DNA of 55,606 nt from Vicinamibacterales bacterium (GTDB lineage: Bacteria; Acidobacteriota; Vicinamibacteria; Vicinamibacterales; Fen-181): NCBI GenBank assembly GCA_036504215.1, contig DASXVO010000020.1:1-55606 (forward strand). The letters run 5' to 3'. The notes beneath the pieces are model-generated. The model searched no databases and had not been told where the DNA came from. It was given only the letters and a program-made list of their open reading frames with translations. The position numbers were made by a program, and so were the translations under genes. This document shows, piece by piece, positions 43,112 to 51,607 of the stretch. Position 1 is the first letter of the stretch, and the number at the start of each line of letters is the position of its first letter.

Positions 43112-45361
43112 CTATCTCGGCCCGGCCGGCAGATATTGCTCCAAAAACCCGTAGCGCAGCGTCTCGAGGTGCACGCCGCTGATCCCGTGCTGCCGGTTCG
43201 GGTACTCCATGAAGCTGAACTGCTTGTTGAGGTCGATCAGCCTGTTCAGCAGCCGCTGCGTACCTTGGAAATGGACGTTGTCGTCGCCCGACCCGTGGAT
43301 GATCAGCAGCTTGCCCTGCAGGCCCTCGGCAAACGTGATGGGAGAGCCGTTCCGGTAGCCATCCGGGTTGTCCTGCGGCAGCCCCATGTAGCGTTCCTGG
43401 TAGATCGAATCGTAGAGCGACTGGTCCGGCACCGGCGCGCCAGCCACGCCCACCTTGTAGAGATCGGGCGAGCGGAACAGCAGGTTGAGCGTCATCGACC
43501 CGCCGCCGCTCCAGCCGAAGACGCCGACGCGGGACAGGTCCACGTACGAATGTGACGCGGCCAGGGCCCGCACCGCGGCCGCCTGCTCCTTCGATGCCAG
43601 CACGCCGACCTCTCCGTAGATGATCTTCCGCCACGCCCTCCCCTTTGGCGCCGGCGTCCCCCGATTGTCGAAGCTCGCGATCAGATACCCATCGTCGGCC
43701 AGCGTTGCGGCGAGAATCCGTGCAGCCCCGCCCCAACTGTTGTTGACCGTGGTCGCGGCCGGCTCGCCATAGACGTTGACGACGATTGGGTACTTCTTCG
43801 ACGGATCGAAGTTCGAGGGACGAATCAGCCAGCCGTCAATCTTCACGCCGTCCCCGATGTCGACCTGGAGCATCTCCGTTCGGCCGGCGAGGATCGGCGC
43901 GACCTTCGCCTTGAGGTCGGCGTTGTCCTGGAACACCCGCGCCACCTGGTGCCCGGGCAGCCGCACCAGGTCGGCTTCGCCCGGGGAATCGAACGCCGAG
44001 TGATTGTGGAACGCCCAGCGGCAGTCTGGCGACATCGTGTAACTGTGCGTGCCGCCGGCGCCGGCCGGCGTCACACGCTCGGTCTTCCCGCTGCCGTCGA
44101 GCCGCGCCCGATAGAGAGAGCGCTCGGTGGCGTTGTCGGGCGACGCGATGAAATACAACCAGCCTCCGTCCTCGTCCACGCCGGCAATCGACATCAGATC
44201 GAAGGGCTGCGTCGTGACCAGTCGCGCCTGGCCGTTCCGCGAAACGGCGTACGCGTGGCGCCAGCCGTCGCGCTCGCTCACGAAGAGAAGTCGCGCACCC
44301 TTCTCGAGCCACACGAAGGACTCATTGATGTTCACCCAGGCGTCGTCGTGGTCTCGGAACATTTCCTTCACGTCGCCGGTCGCGACGTTCGCGATGAGGA
44401 CGGTGTTCGTGTTCTGGAGGCGGTTCAGATGCTGCAGCACCAGTTCCTGCGAGTTGCCGGCCCACGCCATTCGCGGAATGTAGATGTCGCGCGGGTTCCC
44501 CGGGGCCTTCACCCACCGAGTGGCCCCGCCTGTCGCACTCACCGCGCCGACGCGAACTGCCGCGTTCGTCTGCCCCGCCTTGGGATAGGGATACCGGGTG
44601 ATGACCGGGTAGAGGGAGTCGGTGTAGTTGATGAGTGCGAACTCAGGCACGCCGCTCTGGTCGAACTGGAAATAGGCGATCTGGCGACCGTCTGGGCTCC
44701 AGTCGAATCCGTCGCGCAGCGAGAACTCCTCGTCGTAGACCCAGTCCGAGGCGCCGTTGATGATGTGACCCGAACCATCGATCGTGAGCCGGGTCACCGC
44801 GCTCGTCTTGACGTCTTCGACGTAGAGATCGTTGTCGCGAACATACGCGGCGCGTGTGCCGTCCGGCGAGAGCTTGGCGAAGAGCAGCCCCGACTTCGAT
44901 TCGCCCCCGAGCCGCCGCCACGACTGGTCCGTCCGATCCAGGACCCAGCAGTCGTACGCCGTCTTTCGGATCAGTACCCGTCGCGCGTTGGCAGTGAACA
45001 GGATGCGGCGGCCATCGGAGTTCGCGCGGTAGTCGTCGAACGCCAGCGGCTTGCCGAGTTGCGGCGGCGTCAAGTGCGCCGCCGTCATCACGACGGATCG
45101 TGCCCCGGTTGCCGGGTCGTACCGGACGATTTCCATGGCGCCGGCAGCGTCGCGTTCCACCGCCTCGTAGGCCTGCCCGCCATCCACCCATCGTCCGCCC
45201 GCACCGGCGCGGCGGGGCCGTGCGCCGAACTCGGCATTCACCCGGCCAATCATGGCCTCCATGTTCTTCGAGAGCTGCGCCGTCGCTGGAACCGCTCCGA
45301 GGAGCGCGGCGGTGGTGACCAGGACGACGAGGGCGGGGCGCAGTGCGGGTCGGATCGTCAT
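43112..45361 (-). CDS. S9 family dipeptidyl peptidase IV-like
   Basis: Encodes 749 residues; secreted serine peptidase that releases X-Pro/X-Ala dipeptides. Signal peptide about 1-29. N-terminal eight-bladed beta-propeller about 60-500 with the double Glu of DPP-IV in VYDEEF (Glu211, Glu212), which anchors the peptide N-terminus. Alpha/beta-hydrolase domain about 510-749: Ser618 in GWSGGGS, Asp693 in SGDDNVHFQ, His725 in NRQHGIS form the catalytic triad. Lengths and spacings are normal, so it should be active. Together with the S46 enzyme it would break proline-containing peptides. First gene of a likely two-gene unit with GH97; a palindrome lies 33 bases upstream. Confidence 0.95.
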   Translation of the reverse strand: MTIRPALRPALVVLVTTAALLGAVPATAQLSKNMEAMIGRVNAEFGARPRRAGAGGRWVDGGQAYEAVERDAAGAMEIVRYDPATGARSVVMTAAHLTPPQLGKPLAFDDYRANSDGRRILFTANARRVLIRKTAYDCWVLDRTDQSWRRLGGESKSGLLFAKLSPDGTRAAYVRDNDLYVEDVKTSAVTRLTIDGSGHIINGASDWVYDEEFSLRDGFDWSPDGRQIAYFQFDQSGVPEFALINYTDSLYPVITRYPYPKAGQTNAAVRVGAVSATGGATRWVKAPGNPRDIYIPRMAWAGNSQELVLQHLNRLQNTNTVLIANVATGDVKEMFRDHDDAWVNINESFVWLEKGARLLFVSERDGWRHAYAVSRNGQARLVTTQPFDLMSIAGVDEDGGWLYFIASPDNATERSLYRARLDGSGKTERVTPAGAGGTHSYTMSPDCRWAFHNHSAFDSPGEADLVRLPGHQVARVFQDNADLKAKVAPILAGRTEMLQVDIGDGVKIDGWLIRPSNFDPSKKYPIVVNVYGEPAATTVNNSWGGAARILAATLADDGYLIASFDNRGTPAPKGRAWRKIIYGEVGVLASKEQAAAVRALAASHSYVDLSRVGVFGWSGGGSMTLNLLFRSPDLYKVGVAGAPVPDQSLYDSIYQERYMGLPQDNPDGYRNGSPITFAEGLQGKLLIIHGSGDDNVHFQGTQRLLNRLIDLNKQFSFMEYPNRQHGISGVHLETLRYGFLEQYLPAGPR

Positions 45362-45394
45362 AAGGGTCCTCGCTCGGAATCGCTGGAGCGCTAT

Positions 45395-45408
45395 TGTAGC
45401 GTGCTACA
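45395..45408. promoter_or_regulatory. Palindrome TGTAGC-GT-GCTACA between divergent genes
   Basis: Six-base arms with a 2-base centre, 33 bases ahead of the DPP-IV start and 40 bases ahead of the decayed M24 gene. Position suits a common operator for divergent promoters. The dyad is short, so it could be chance. Confidence 0.35.
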
Positions 45409-45448
45409 CTCCGGCGCCGGAGTCCCGATGCACATCGAGGTGACACCT

Positions 45449-46551
45449 ATGCCCGCATGCGCAAGATCCCTGTCGTCTCGTCGGATCGTCCTGGTGCTGG
45501 GTCTCGCGGCGGCGGCGGTCGCGGTGTCACGCATAGCCTCACCCACGACGGCTATCTCTTCATCGTCGAGGCGCCGGGCGCTGAAACGGCCAGGCGAATC
45601 GTCCCGGCCGAGCCCCTGATCGAGGAGTTCCTCGACACCCGAATCCCGGATGAAACGTCGCACTACAACCTGATCGTGGAGTGGGCCGAGCACCTCGCGC
45701 GGCGCGCACTGTCGAACGAGGTCATCACGCCCGGCCAGACGACAGTGGGCGACGTGCTGCATCTCGACTTCGGCCTGACCTACATGGGCCTGTCGAGCGA
45801 CTGGCAGAAGATGGCGTACGTGCTGCGCGACGGGGAAACCGACGTGCCCGACGGCCTGAAGCGCGCGATGGCCGACACGAACACGCGCCAGGACACCCTC
45901 GCCCGGATCTCGTGGCCCGGCAAGACGGCGGGCCAGGTCTACGACGAGACGATGGCGGAGATGCAGGCGAAGGGCATCACGGCACAGATCTACTCGCACC
46001 CACTCGGAAACCAGGGGCACGGACTCGGCGCATCGGTCGACATGCGGTCCGCGGCACGCGACCCGAAGGCCGCGCCGAAGACGCTGCGGAAGGGGTCCTT
46101 CCTGGCGATGGAACTCAACACCCAGGCACCGCTGCCCGAATGGAACGGACAGAAGGTCACCGTGATGGCCGAGGATCCGGCCTGCCTGACAGACGAGGGA
46201 TGGAAGTTCTTCCGGCCGCGGCAGGAGACGTTCTACGTGATCCGATCGAGCGCGCCGGCGCGGGCACCGTACGAGGATGGCCTGTACGCCGAACTCCGCA
46301 CGAGCAAGGGCTTGATCACGCTGCAGCTGGAGTTCGAGAAGACGCCGGTGGCGGGGCGCGAAGACGCCGGCAACGGCGGTGAAGTACGTCGTGCGTCGCC
46401 GGGGCAACGTGCCGTGGCCAAGGAGGGCCAGACGCGCATCACTCCCGCTCTCGACGAGGCCCTCCTCGGCATGCGGGTGGGCGAGAAGCGGTTCGTGATC
46501 CCGCCGGAGACGACGCTCGTCTATGAGATCGAGGTCGTCGCGATCGAATAG
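45449..46551 (+). pseudogene. Decayed M24 (Xaa-Pro aminopeptidase-like) gene fused to a PPIase tail
   Basis: A start at 45449 with GAGGTGA gives a good signal peptide (MPACARSLSSRRIVLVLGLA) but that frame is lost after about 30 codons. The body then continues in another frame from HSLTHDGYLF. The M24 metal ligands are all present: two Asp in LHLDFG and SSDWQK, His in NQGHGLG, Glu in AMELNT, Glu in RQETFY. Compared with related proteins, most of the N-terminal domain and about 45 residues between TTVGDV and LHLDFG are missing. After the M24 part, GLYAELRTSKGLITLQLEFE looks like the start of a cyclophilin, and LDEALLGMRVGEKRFVIPPE like the end of an FKBP domain. The simplest reading is a gene eroded by several deletions; a degenerate but expressed chimera cannot be excluded. 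Confidence 0.7.
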
Positions 46552-46552
46552 G

Positions 46553-47167
46553 TCAGCCGAGCAGGTTCGCCGCCACGACGTGGTCGAGGGATATTTGCGA
46601 CCAGGTCTCCATCTGCTCGCGGCGTTCGAGCAACTCGGGCAGCGTGAGGAAGCGCAGATCGGTGATGCACGCTTCGCCCTTGGAGACGTTCTCGTCGGTC
46701 AGTTCGCACAGGTGGATGACGCCGAAGTGCACCTGGCCTACCGGCGTCGTGTCGTCGTTCAACAGCGCAAGTGGCCGCGTGCGGAAGTGCCCGTCCATGC
46801 GCAATTCCTCGTGCAGTTCCCGCTGGAGCGCTTCCTCGTAGAAGTCGAGACCCGCCGCGAACAGACTCTCATCGCGATGGTTGATGTGGCCGCCGATGCC
46901 GATCGATCCCATGGACACCAGCCGCTTCTCACCTGAGCCCTTGCCGCGCACGTAGTGCAGCAGCGTCCTGGCCTTCTTGATCAGGACGTACGGGATGATC
47001 TGCTTGAGGGAGGGATCCTCTTCAGCTTTCGAGCGCGGCACGAAACGCGTGTGCTGGGCCTCGAGGATCCGGGGGATGTAGGCGGCCACGTCGGTCCGAA
47101 TGCCATGGAAGGACCCGATCTCGTCGAGCAACGCCCGCGGAAAGCACAGCACCATCTCGTCGCGCAT
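46553..47167 (-). CDS. NUDIX-like phosphoesterase (COG4112-type)
   Basis: Encodes 204 residues from the ATG at 47167, with AGGAGGA 11 bases upstream. A NUDIX-type motif is split by a short insert: GGHINHRDES at 92-101, then FYEEALQRELHEEL at 109-122, giving the usual G...E...REL.EE order. The family is annotated as predicted phosphoesterase related to MutT; it hydrolyses a nucleoside-diphosphate-X bond, with the substrate unknown. The N-terminal third (about 1-60) contains LCFPRALLDEIGSF and is specific to this subgroup. Its stop lies 1 base from that of the convergent M24 relic. Confidence 0.82.
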   Translation of the reverse strand: MRDEMVLCFPRALLDEIGSFHGIRTDVAAYIPRILEAQHTRFVPRSKAEEDPSLKQIIPYVLIKKARTLLHYVRGKGSGEKRLVSMGSIGIGGHINHRDESLFAAGLDFYEEALQRELHEELRMDGHFRTRPLALLNDDTTPVGQVHFGVIHLCELTDENVSKGEACITDLRFLTLPELLERREQMETWSQISLDHVVAANLLG

Positions 47168-47297
47168 GTGACCGATCCTCCTGGCCGGTGAAGGCAGTTT
47201 CAAACCTATCGATTGTAGAGCCGCGCGGCCGGCCCCGCAAATGTCCCGCCGCCGACGCTATAATCCACTCTCGGGCAGAGACCGGTGAGGACCACAC

Positions 47298-48380
47298 ATG
47301 GACAAGAGAGTCGGGATCGTCACGGGCGGCGGAGATTGCCCGGGCCTCAATGCCGTGATCAGGGCCGTGGCGAAGGCGGCGGCGCGCCGCGGATGGGAGG
47401 CGATCGGCATCATCGGCGGGTACGACGGGTTGCTCGAGCCGCCCCGCACCCTGCCCCTCGACTACCACGCGCTCGACGGCCTGCTGGTGCGCGGGGGCAC
47501 GATCCTCGGCACGGCCAACCGCGGACGATTCTCGGCGAAGACCGGCCACGGCCAGGAGCGCCAACTGCCCGTTGAACTGCTCGCGGAAACCAGGCGGAGC
47601 ATGGCGGCGCTCGGCATCGACGCACTGGTGTCAATTGGCGGCGACGGGTCGCTGTCGATCGCGCAACAGATGCACGAATACGGCATCCCCGTGGTCGGCG
47701 TGCCGAAGACGATCGACAACGACGTCGGCGGGACCTTGTTCACGTTCGGATTCGCCTCGGCCGTGGACTGCGTCACCGACGCGATCGACCGGCTGCACAC
47801 GACCGCAGAGAGCCACGGCCGCGTGATGGTCGTCGAGGTGATGGGCCGGTATGCGGGATGGCTCGCACTCTACGGCGGCATCGCGGGGGGCGCAGACGTC
47901 ATCCTCATCCCGGAAGTGCCGTTCAGCTACGACGCCATCGTCGCGAAGGTCCAGGAGCGTGAGGCCAGGAACAAGCACTTCACTCTCGTCGCCGTCGCCG
48001 AGGGGGCGCGGGAGAAGGGCGGCGGATTCGTGACGTTGACCGAACAGCCGCAGAACCGCGAAGCGAGACTCGGCGGCATCGGCGCCGTCGTGTCGGCCGA
48101 ACTCGAGCGTCGGACTGGCAAGGAATCGCGCGTCTGCGTGCTCGGCCACCTGCAGCGCGGAGGCACGCCGTCGCCATTCGACCGCGCGCTGTGCTCCATG
48201 TTCGGCACCGAAGCGATGGACCTCGTAGTGGCCGGAGACTTCGGGAAGATGGTCGCGTATCTCGGCACGCACGTTGGCGCGATCACCATCGCCCGCGCCG
48301 TCGCGAAGCTGAAGACCGTGCCTCCCGGCAGCGACATGTCACTCACCGCGCGCGCGCTCGGCATCTGCCTCGGCGACTGA
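47298..48380 (+). CDS. pfkA: 6-phosphofructokinase, ATP-dependent mixed-motif type
   Basis: Cytoplasmic glycolytic enzyme phosphorylating fructose 6-phosphate; 360 residues. GGGDCPGLNAV at 10-20 binds the phosphoryl donor; GGDGS at 114-118; PKTIDND at 136-142 contains the catalytic base Asp140; MGRYAGWLAL near 181 and GHLQRGG near 283 bind substrate. In the family, Gly at the position of GGDGS favours ATP while GGDD favours pyrophosphate; here Gly is combined with Lys in PKTIDND, the combination of ATP-dependent actinobacterial PFKs and group III enzymes. ATP use is therefore predicted. The start is the ATG at 47298, about 13 bases after GAGACCGGTGAGG. Confidence 0.95.
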   Translation: MDKRVGIVTGGGDCPGLNAVIRAVAKAAARRGWEAIGIIGGYDGLLEPPRTLPLDYHALDGLLVRGGTILGTANRGRFSAKTGHGQERQLPVELLAETRRSMAALGIDALVSIGGDGSLSIAQQMHEYGIPVVGVPKTIDNDVGGTLFTFGFASAVDCVTDAIDRLHTTAESHGRVMVVEVMGRYAGWLALYGGIAGGADVILIPEVPFSYDAIVAKVQEREARNKHFTLVAVAEGAREKGGGFVTLTEQPQNREARLGGIGAVVSAELERRTGKESRVCVLGHLQRGGTPSPFDRALCSMFGTEAMDLVVAGDFGKMVAYLGTHVGAITIARAVAKLKTVPPGSDMSLTARALGICLGD

Positions 48381-48744
48381 CGCGTCGGCCCTCCACCCGC
48401 AGTTCGTACGACGCGCCCGGCGGCACCTCCAGCCGAAGTACCGTTCGGTGACGATCCGCGGTTCGATTCTCGAGCGTCGCCGAGACGCGGCCGAGCGCAC
48501 GATCGAACACGATCGGGGCGTCCGCCGCAAAGCCGTCACGATCGAGTTCCAGGCGGAGCGTCCGGACAGGGGAGCCGCCGGAGAGCATCGCGCAGAACCT
48601 CTGGCGCAGACCGTCGCGCGGTACGACGCTGGTCTGGCCGCCCTGCTCCGTCAAGGTGCCGCCGTACGCCATGAGGCCGAAGAGCGGGTCGTCGGACAGC
48701 CGGCGGCGACGCCGGGGCTGTTCACGGGCAACTGCTGGTCTGCG
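48343..48744 (-). pseudogene. C-terminal fragment of an unidentified secreted-type gene
   Basis: Minus-strand frame with good codon bias: SDDPLFGLMAYGGTLTEQGG, then SVVPRDGLRQRF, then LRLELDRDGFAADAP and TVLRLEVPPGASYELRV. It opens after a TAG at about 48745 with no start signal, and the conserved-looking segment begins at once, so the 5' part is missing. The last codons run antisense into the end of pfkA and are not trustworthy. It resembles the C-terminal beta-sandwich of large carbohydrate-active or DUF5695-like proteins, but I am not sure. Probably a relic. Confidence 0.5.
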
Positions 48745-48791
48745 CTACGATGTGAACCTGGTCGACTGCATGTCATGCGGAGGAGGACGCC

Positions 48792-49379
48792 GTGCCCGAA
48801 GAAGTTGAAGTCCCGACCGAGAAGCTGCACGAGGCCATCCAGGAGGAACTCGAACACGAGGGTGGCCGGCTGCTGAAGCTGGCCGCACTCACGACAGCGT
48901 TGCTCGCCGCGTGCGCGGCCGTCGCCGCACTCGAGGCAGGCGGAACCATCAACGAGGCGCTTCTGCTGAAAGCCGATGCCACGCGCCTGCAGGCCGAAGC
49001 CTCCGATCAATGGGCCTACTACCAGGCGAAGGGCGTGAAGTCGGCGGTTGCCGAGGCGTCGCGCACATCCTGGCTCGCGATCGGGAAGGAACCCCCGGCC
49101 TCCTATGCCGAGCTGCAGGCCCGCTACGCGCGTGAGCAGGAGGAAATTAAGAAGGCCGCCGAGGAGAAGCAGCGGGAGCGCGACCAGAAGGAGCGCGAGG
49201 CAGACGCCCTGCTCCATCACCATCACCGGTACGCCGACGCCGTGGCTCTCTTCCAGGTGTCGATTGCGCTTGGGGCCGTCGCGGCACTCACCCGCAACCG
49301 GTTCGTCTGGATCGGCTCTGTCGGCATCGGCATCGCCGGGCTTGCCCTGGGGCTCGTGACGCTGCTGGGGTTGGCCTAG
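48792..49379 (+). CDS. DUF4337 family membrane protein
   Basis: Encodes 195 residues from a GTG at 48792 that follows AGGAGG at ideal distance. DUF4337 proteins are small membrane proteins of unknown function. A cytoplasmic start (VPTEKLHEAIQEELEHEGG) leads to a first TM helix at about 28-47 (KLAALTTALLAACAAVAAL). A central region with EASDQWAYYQAKGVKS is the family hallmark; a charged coiled coil at about 110-140 (REQEEIKKAAEEKQRERDQK) and a histidine patch HHHHR follow. Two further TM helices lie at about 150-170 and 173-194. Complete in length. It stands alone after the relic, followed by a perfect palindrome. Confidence 0.9.
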   Translation: MPEEVEVPTEKLHEAIQEELEHEGGRLLKLAALTTALLAACAAVAALEAGGTINEALLLKADATRLQAEASDQWAYYQAKGVKSAVAEASRTSWLAIGKEPPASYAELQARYAREQEEIKKAAEEKQRERDQKEREADALLHHHHRYADAVALFQVSIALGAVAALTRNRFVWIGSVGIGIAGLALGLVTLLGLA

Positions 49380-49741
49380 CAGCCACGAACGACTCGCCCC
49401 CAACGAGCGTCGCGGGGTGTGAAGCCTTCACACCCGATCCCGACAGACTGGTCGGGCGGGCCGATCCGCGACTGACGATTCCGACACCGCGCCGCCGAAA
49501 TTGGCAGACGCGATTGCCTCGGCCAACCAGACCGAACGTGGACGCGGACCTGGCAGCGCGACCGGCCACTACCGACCGGGAATGTCGATGACAGTGGCTG
49601 ATTGGCCGTCGCCCAGATCTGGCACAGCCCATGCTCAGAGTCCAGCGCCCCCCGCTCTGGCCCAGCCTGCCCCCGGCCGGCCGCGTACCTCGTCAGATCG
49701 CTGCATCCCGGGAGACGACCGTGGCGAGGAAAGGCGCGCCG
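49380..49741. other. Intergenic region with a 10-bp perfect palindrome at 49415-49435
   Basis: GGGTGTGAAG at 49415-49424 is followed by one C and CTTCACACCC at 49426-49435. It lies 36 bases past the DUF4337 stop and could terminate its transcript, but there is no U tract and the loop would be too tight unless the inner bases open. It may instead be a protein site for the cytochrome gene at 49742. The rest of the 360 bases shows nothing I can support. Confidence 0.5.
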
Positions 49742-51532
49742 ATGAGAACGGGATTGGCCGCGGTCATGGCGCTGGCGCTGTTCGCCGCGACCCCCGCACG
49801 GACCATGGGCGCACCCCAGGTGCGCGTGTCGCCTGGTCCGCTCTCTGCCGCGCACGCCAAGCTCGACGACCTTGCAAACTGCGGGCGATGCCACGATCCG
49901 GCCCGCGGGCTGGCAGCCGAGCGCTGCCTTGCCTGTCACAAGCCGATTGCCGATCGAATCGTGCGCAGGAAGGGCGTGCACCGCGGAGTGACCGACGACT
50001 GCCGGCGGTGTCACACCGAGCACCGTGGCGTCGACGGCGATCTGCGGCGCCTCGACCGGCAGACGTTCGACCACGCTGCCGAGACCGGCTTCGTGCTCGA
50101 CGGCCAGCACGCGCGAAGCGGCGTCACCTGCACCTCCTGCCACAAGAGTCGCAGCTTCGTCGACGTCCGATCCGACTGCGGCTCGTGCCACGCCGACGCG
50201 CACAAGGGCACGCTCGGGCGAACCTGCACGCCTTGCCACCGGACGACGGTTCCATTCAAGCAGACGCGGAACGACTTCGACCACGCCGGCGCGCGGTTCG
50301 TCCTCACCGGGGCGCACCTCGTGGCGGCGTGCGAGAAGTGTCACGCCGGTGGCGTGTTTCGCGGCCTCAAGTTCGAGGATTGCTCGGGCTGCCACAAGGT
50401 CTCTCACCGTCGGTCGCTGGGGCCGACCTGCGGGTCGTGCCACGTCACCGAACGGTGGGCGACCGCCGCGCGCGGGTTCGAGCACGCGAAGGCCGGTTTC
50501 GCGCTGGCCGGCGCGCACGCGAGGATGGCGTGCGCGAAGTGTCACGTGGCGGGCGTGCGGACCCCGCTGGCGCACGACCGATGCGCCGCCTGCCACGCGG
50601 ACGCGCACCGCACCAGCGTGCGAGAGGACTGCCACAAGTGCCATGACGAGGAGAGCTTCCGGAAGGCCAGCTTCGATCACGGGGCCCGGACGGGGTTCGC
50701 ACTCGCCGGGCGGCACGAGGGGCTCCCGTGCCGCAAGTGCCACACGGGGCTGTCGGCCCCGGACGTGCCGCTCGCCCTCAAGGTGCTGGACTTCCGCGGG
50801 GCGACCGGCCGCTGCGCGTCGTGTCACAGGGACCAGCACAAGGGCGAGTTCGGTCTCGTGTGCAACGCATGCCACGGACCGGCGACTTTCAAGGCCGCAG
50901 GGTTCGTGCACCCGCGTTCACCCGGGTTCTTCGCGGGCCGACATCAGGGGTTGGCGTGCGTGCGGTGCCACGTGCGCGCGTCCGATCCTCGCGGCGCCCG
51001 CATCGAGCCGGTGTCCGGCCGGGGGCAGGCGCTGCCGCCATCGATGGCCTGCAGTGGGTGTCACGTGGACGTGCACTTCGGCCAGGTGGAGGCGCCGTGC
51101 GAGCGATGCCACGCAGTGGATGCCGCGAAGTTCGCGCCCACCCGCTTCTCCCACGACGGCGGATCGTTCCGGCTCGCGGGCAGGCACGCGAGCATTGCAT
51201 GCGCGAAGTGCCACCCTCTCCAGACCGCCGTGTTCCCGGCTGGCGCCGGGACGGCCATGCGGCTGAGGCCGGTGGCGCGAGACTGCCGGTCCTGTCACCA
51301 GGACCCGCACATGGGCCAGGCGGATCCCGATTGCGCGCGGTGCCACACGCTGACCTCGTTCACACTGGCCGCCTACGATCACTCGGGCCTGGACGACCTG
51401 TTCGGCGTGGCCACGCACGCGCACCTTCCGTGCCGCGCCTGCCACAAGGTCGAGACCGGCCGGTTCCCGGCGGGCTGGGGCACCGCGATGCGGCTCAAGG
51501 TCGGCCGAACCTGCCTCGAATGTCACCCGTGA
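49742..51532 (+). CDS. 23-heme c-type cytochrome built from repeated three-heme modules
   Basis: Encodes 596 residues from the ATG at 49742 with AGGAAAGG before it; signal peptide about 1-23, so exported and heme-loaded in the periplasm. It has 23 CxxCH motifs, the first at residue 47 (CGRCH) and the last at 591 (CLECH). Three hemes form an N-terminal unit; then six modules start at residues 109, 179, 247, 311, 388 and 469 and a shortened one at 545. Each reads F/Y-x-H...F-x-L-x-G-x-H....CxxCH......CxxCH-x-D-x-H....CxxCH, so every module carries three hemes and extra His for axial ligands. This is the plan of a molecular wire. No membrane span apart from the signal peptide is seen. Its stop faces the NHL operon, 75 bases away. 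Confidence 0.94.
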   Translation: MRTGLAAVMALALFAATPARTMGAPQVRVSPGPLSAAHAKLDDLANCGRCHDPARGLAAERCLACHKPIADRIVRRKGVHRGVTDDCRRCHTEHRGVDGDLRRLDRQTFDHAAETGFVLDGQHARSGVTCTSCHKSRSFVDVRSDCGSCHADAHKGTLGRTCTPCHRTTVPFKQTRNDFDHAGARFVLTGAHLVAACEKCHAGGVFRGLKFEDCSGCHKVSHRRSLGPTCGSCHVTERWATAARGFEHAKAGFALAGAHARMACAKCHVAGVRTPLAHDRCAACHADAHRTSVREDCHKCHDEESFRKASFDHGARTGFALAGRHEGLPCRKCHTGLSAPDVPLALKVLDFRGATGRCASCHRDQHKGEFGLVCNACHGPATFKAAGFVHPRSPGFFAGRHQGLACVRCHVRASDPRGARIEPVSGRGQALPPSMACSGCHVDVHFGQVEAPCERCHAVDAAKFAPTRFSHDGGSFRLAGRHASIACAKCHPLQTAVFPAGAGTAMRLRPVARDCRSCHQDPHMGQADPDCARCHTLTSFTLAAYDHSGLDDLFGVATHAHLPCRACHKVETGRFPAGWGTAMRLKVGRTCLECHP

Positions 51533-51607
51533 TTCCGACCGCGTCGCCCGCAGCCCCTTGGGGCTCGATGGCCGCCAGCAGCGGGCCCGCAGGCACGACC
51601 GCGCGAA

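Noticed and set aside
43949-45619. 556-codon plus-strand frame over the DPP-IV gene
   Set aside because: Only its last part (signal peptide from 45449) is real; the rest is antisense to a clear S9 peptidase.
48460-48480. GGTTCGATTC as a tRNA T-arm
   Set aside because: No acceptor stem or anticodon arm fits around it; chance match in coding-type sequence.
49376-50911. 511-codon minus-strand frame across the 23-heme gene
   Set aside because: Antisense shadow of CxxCH-rich sequence; no motif and no start.
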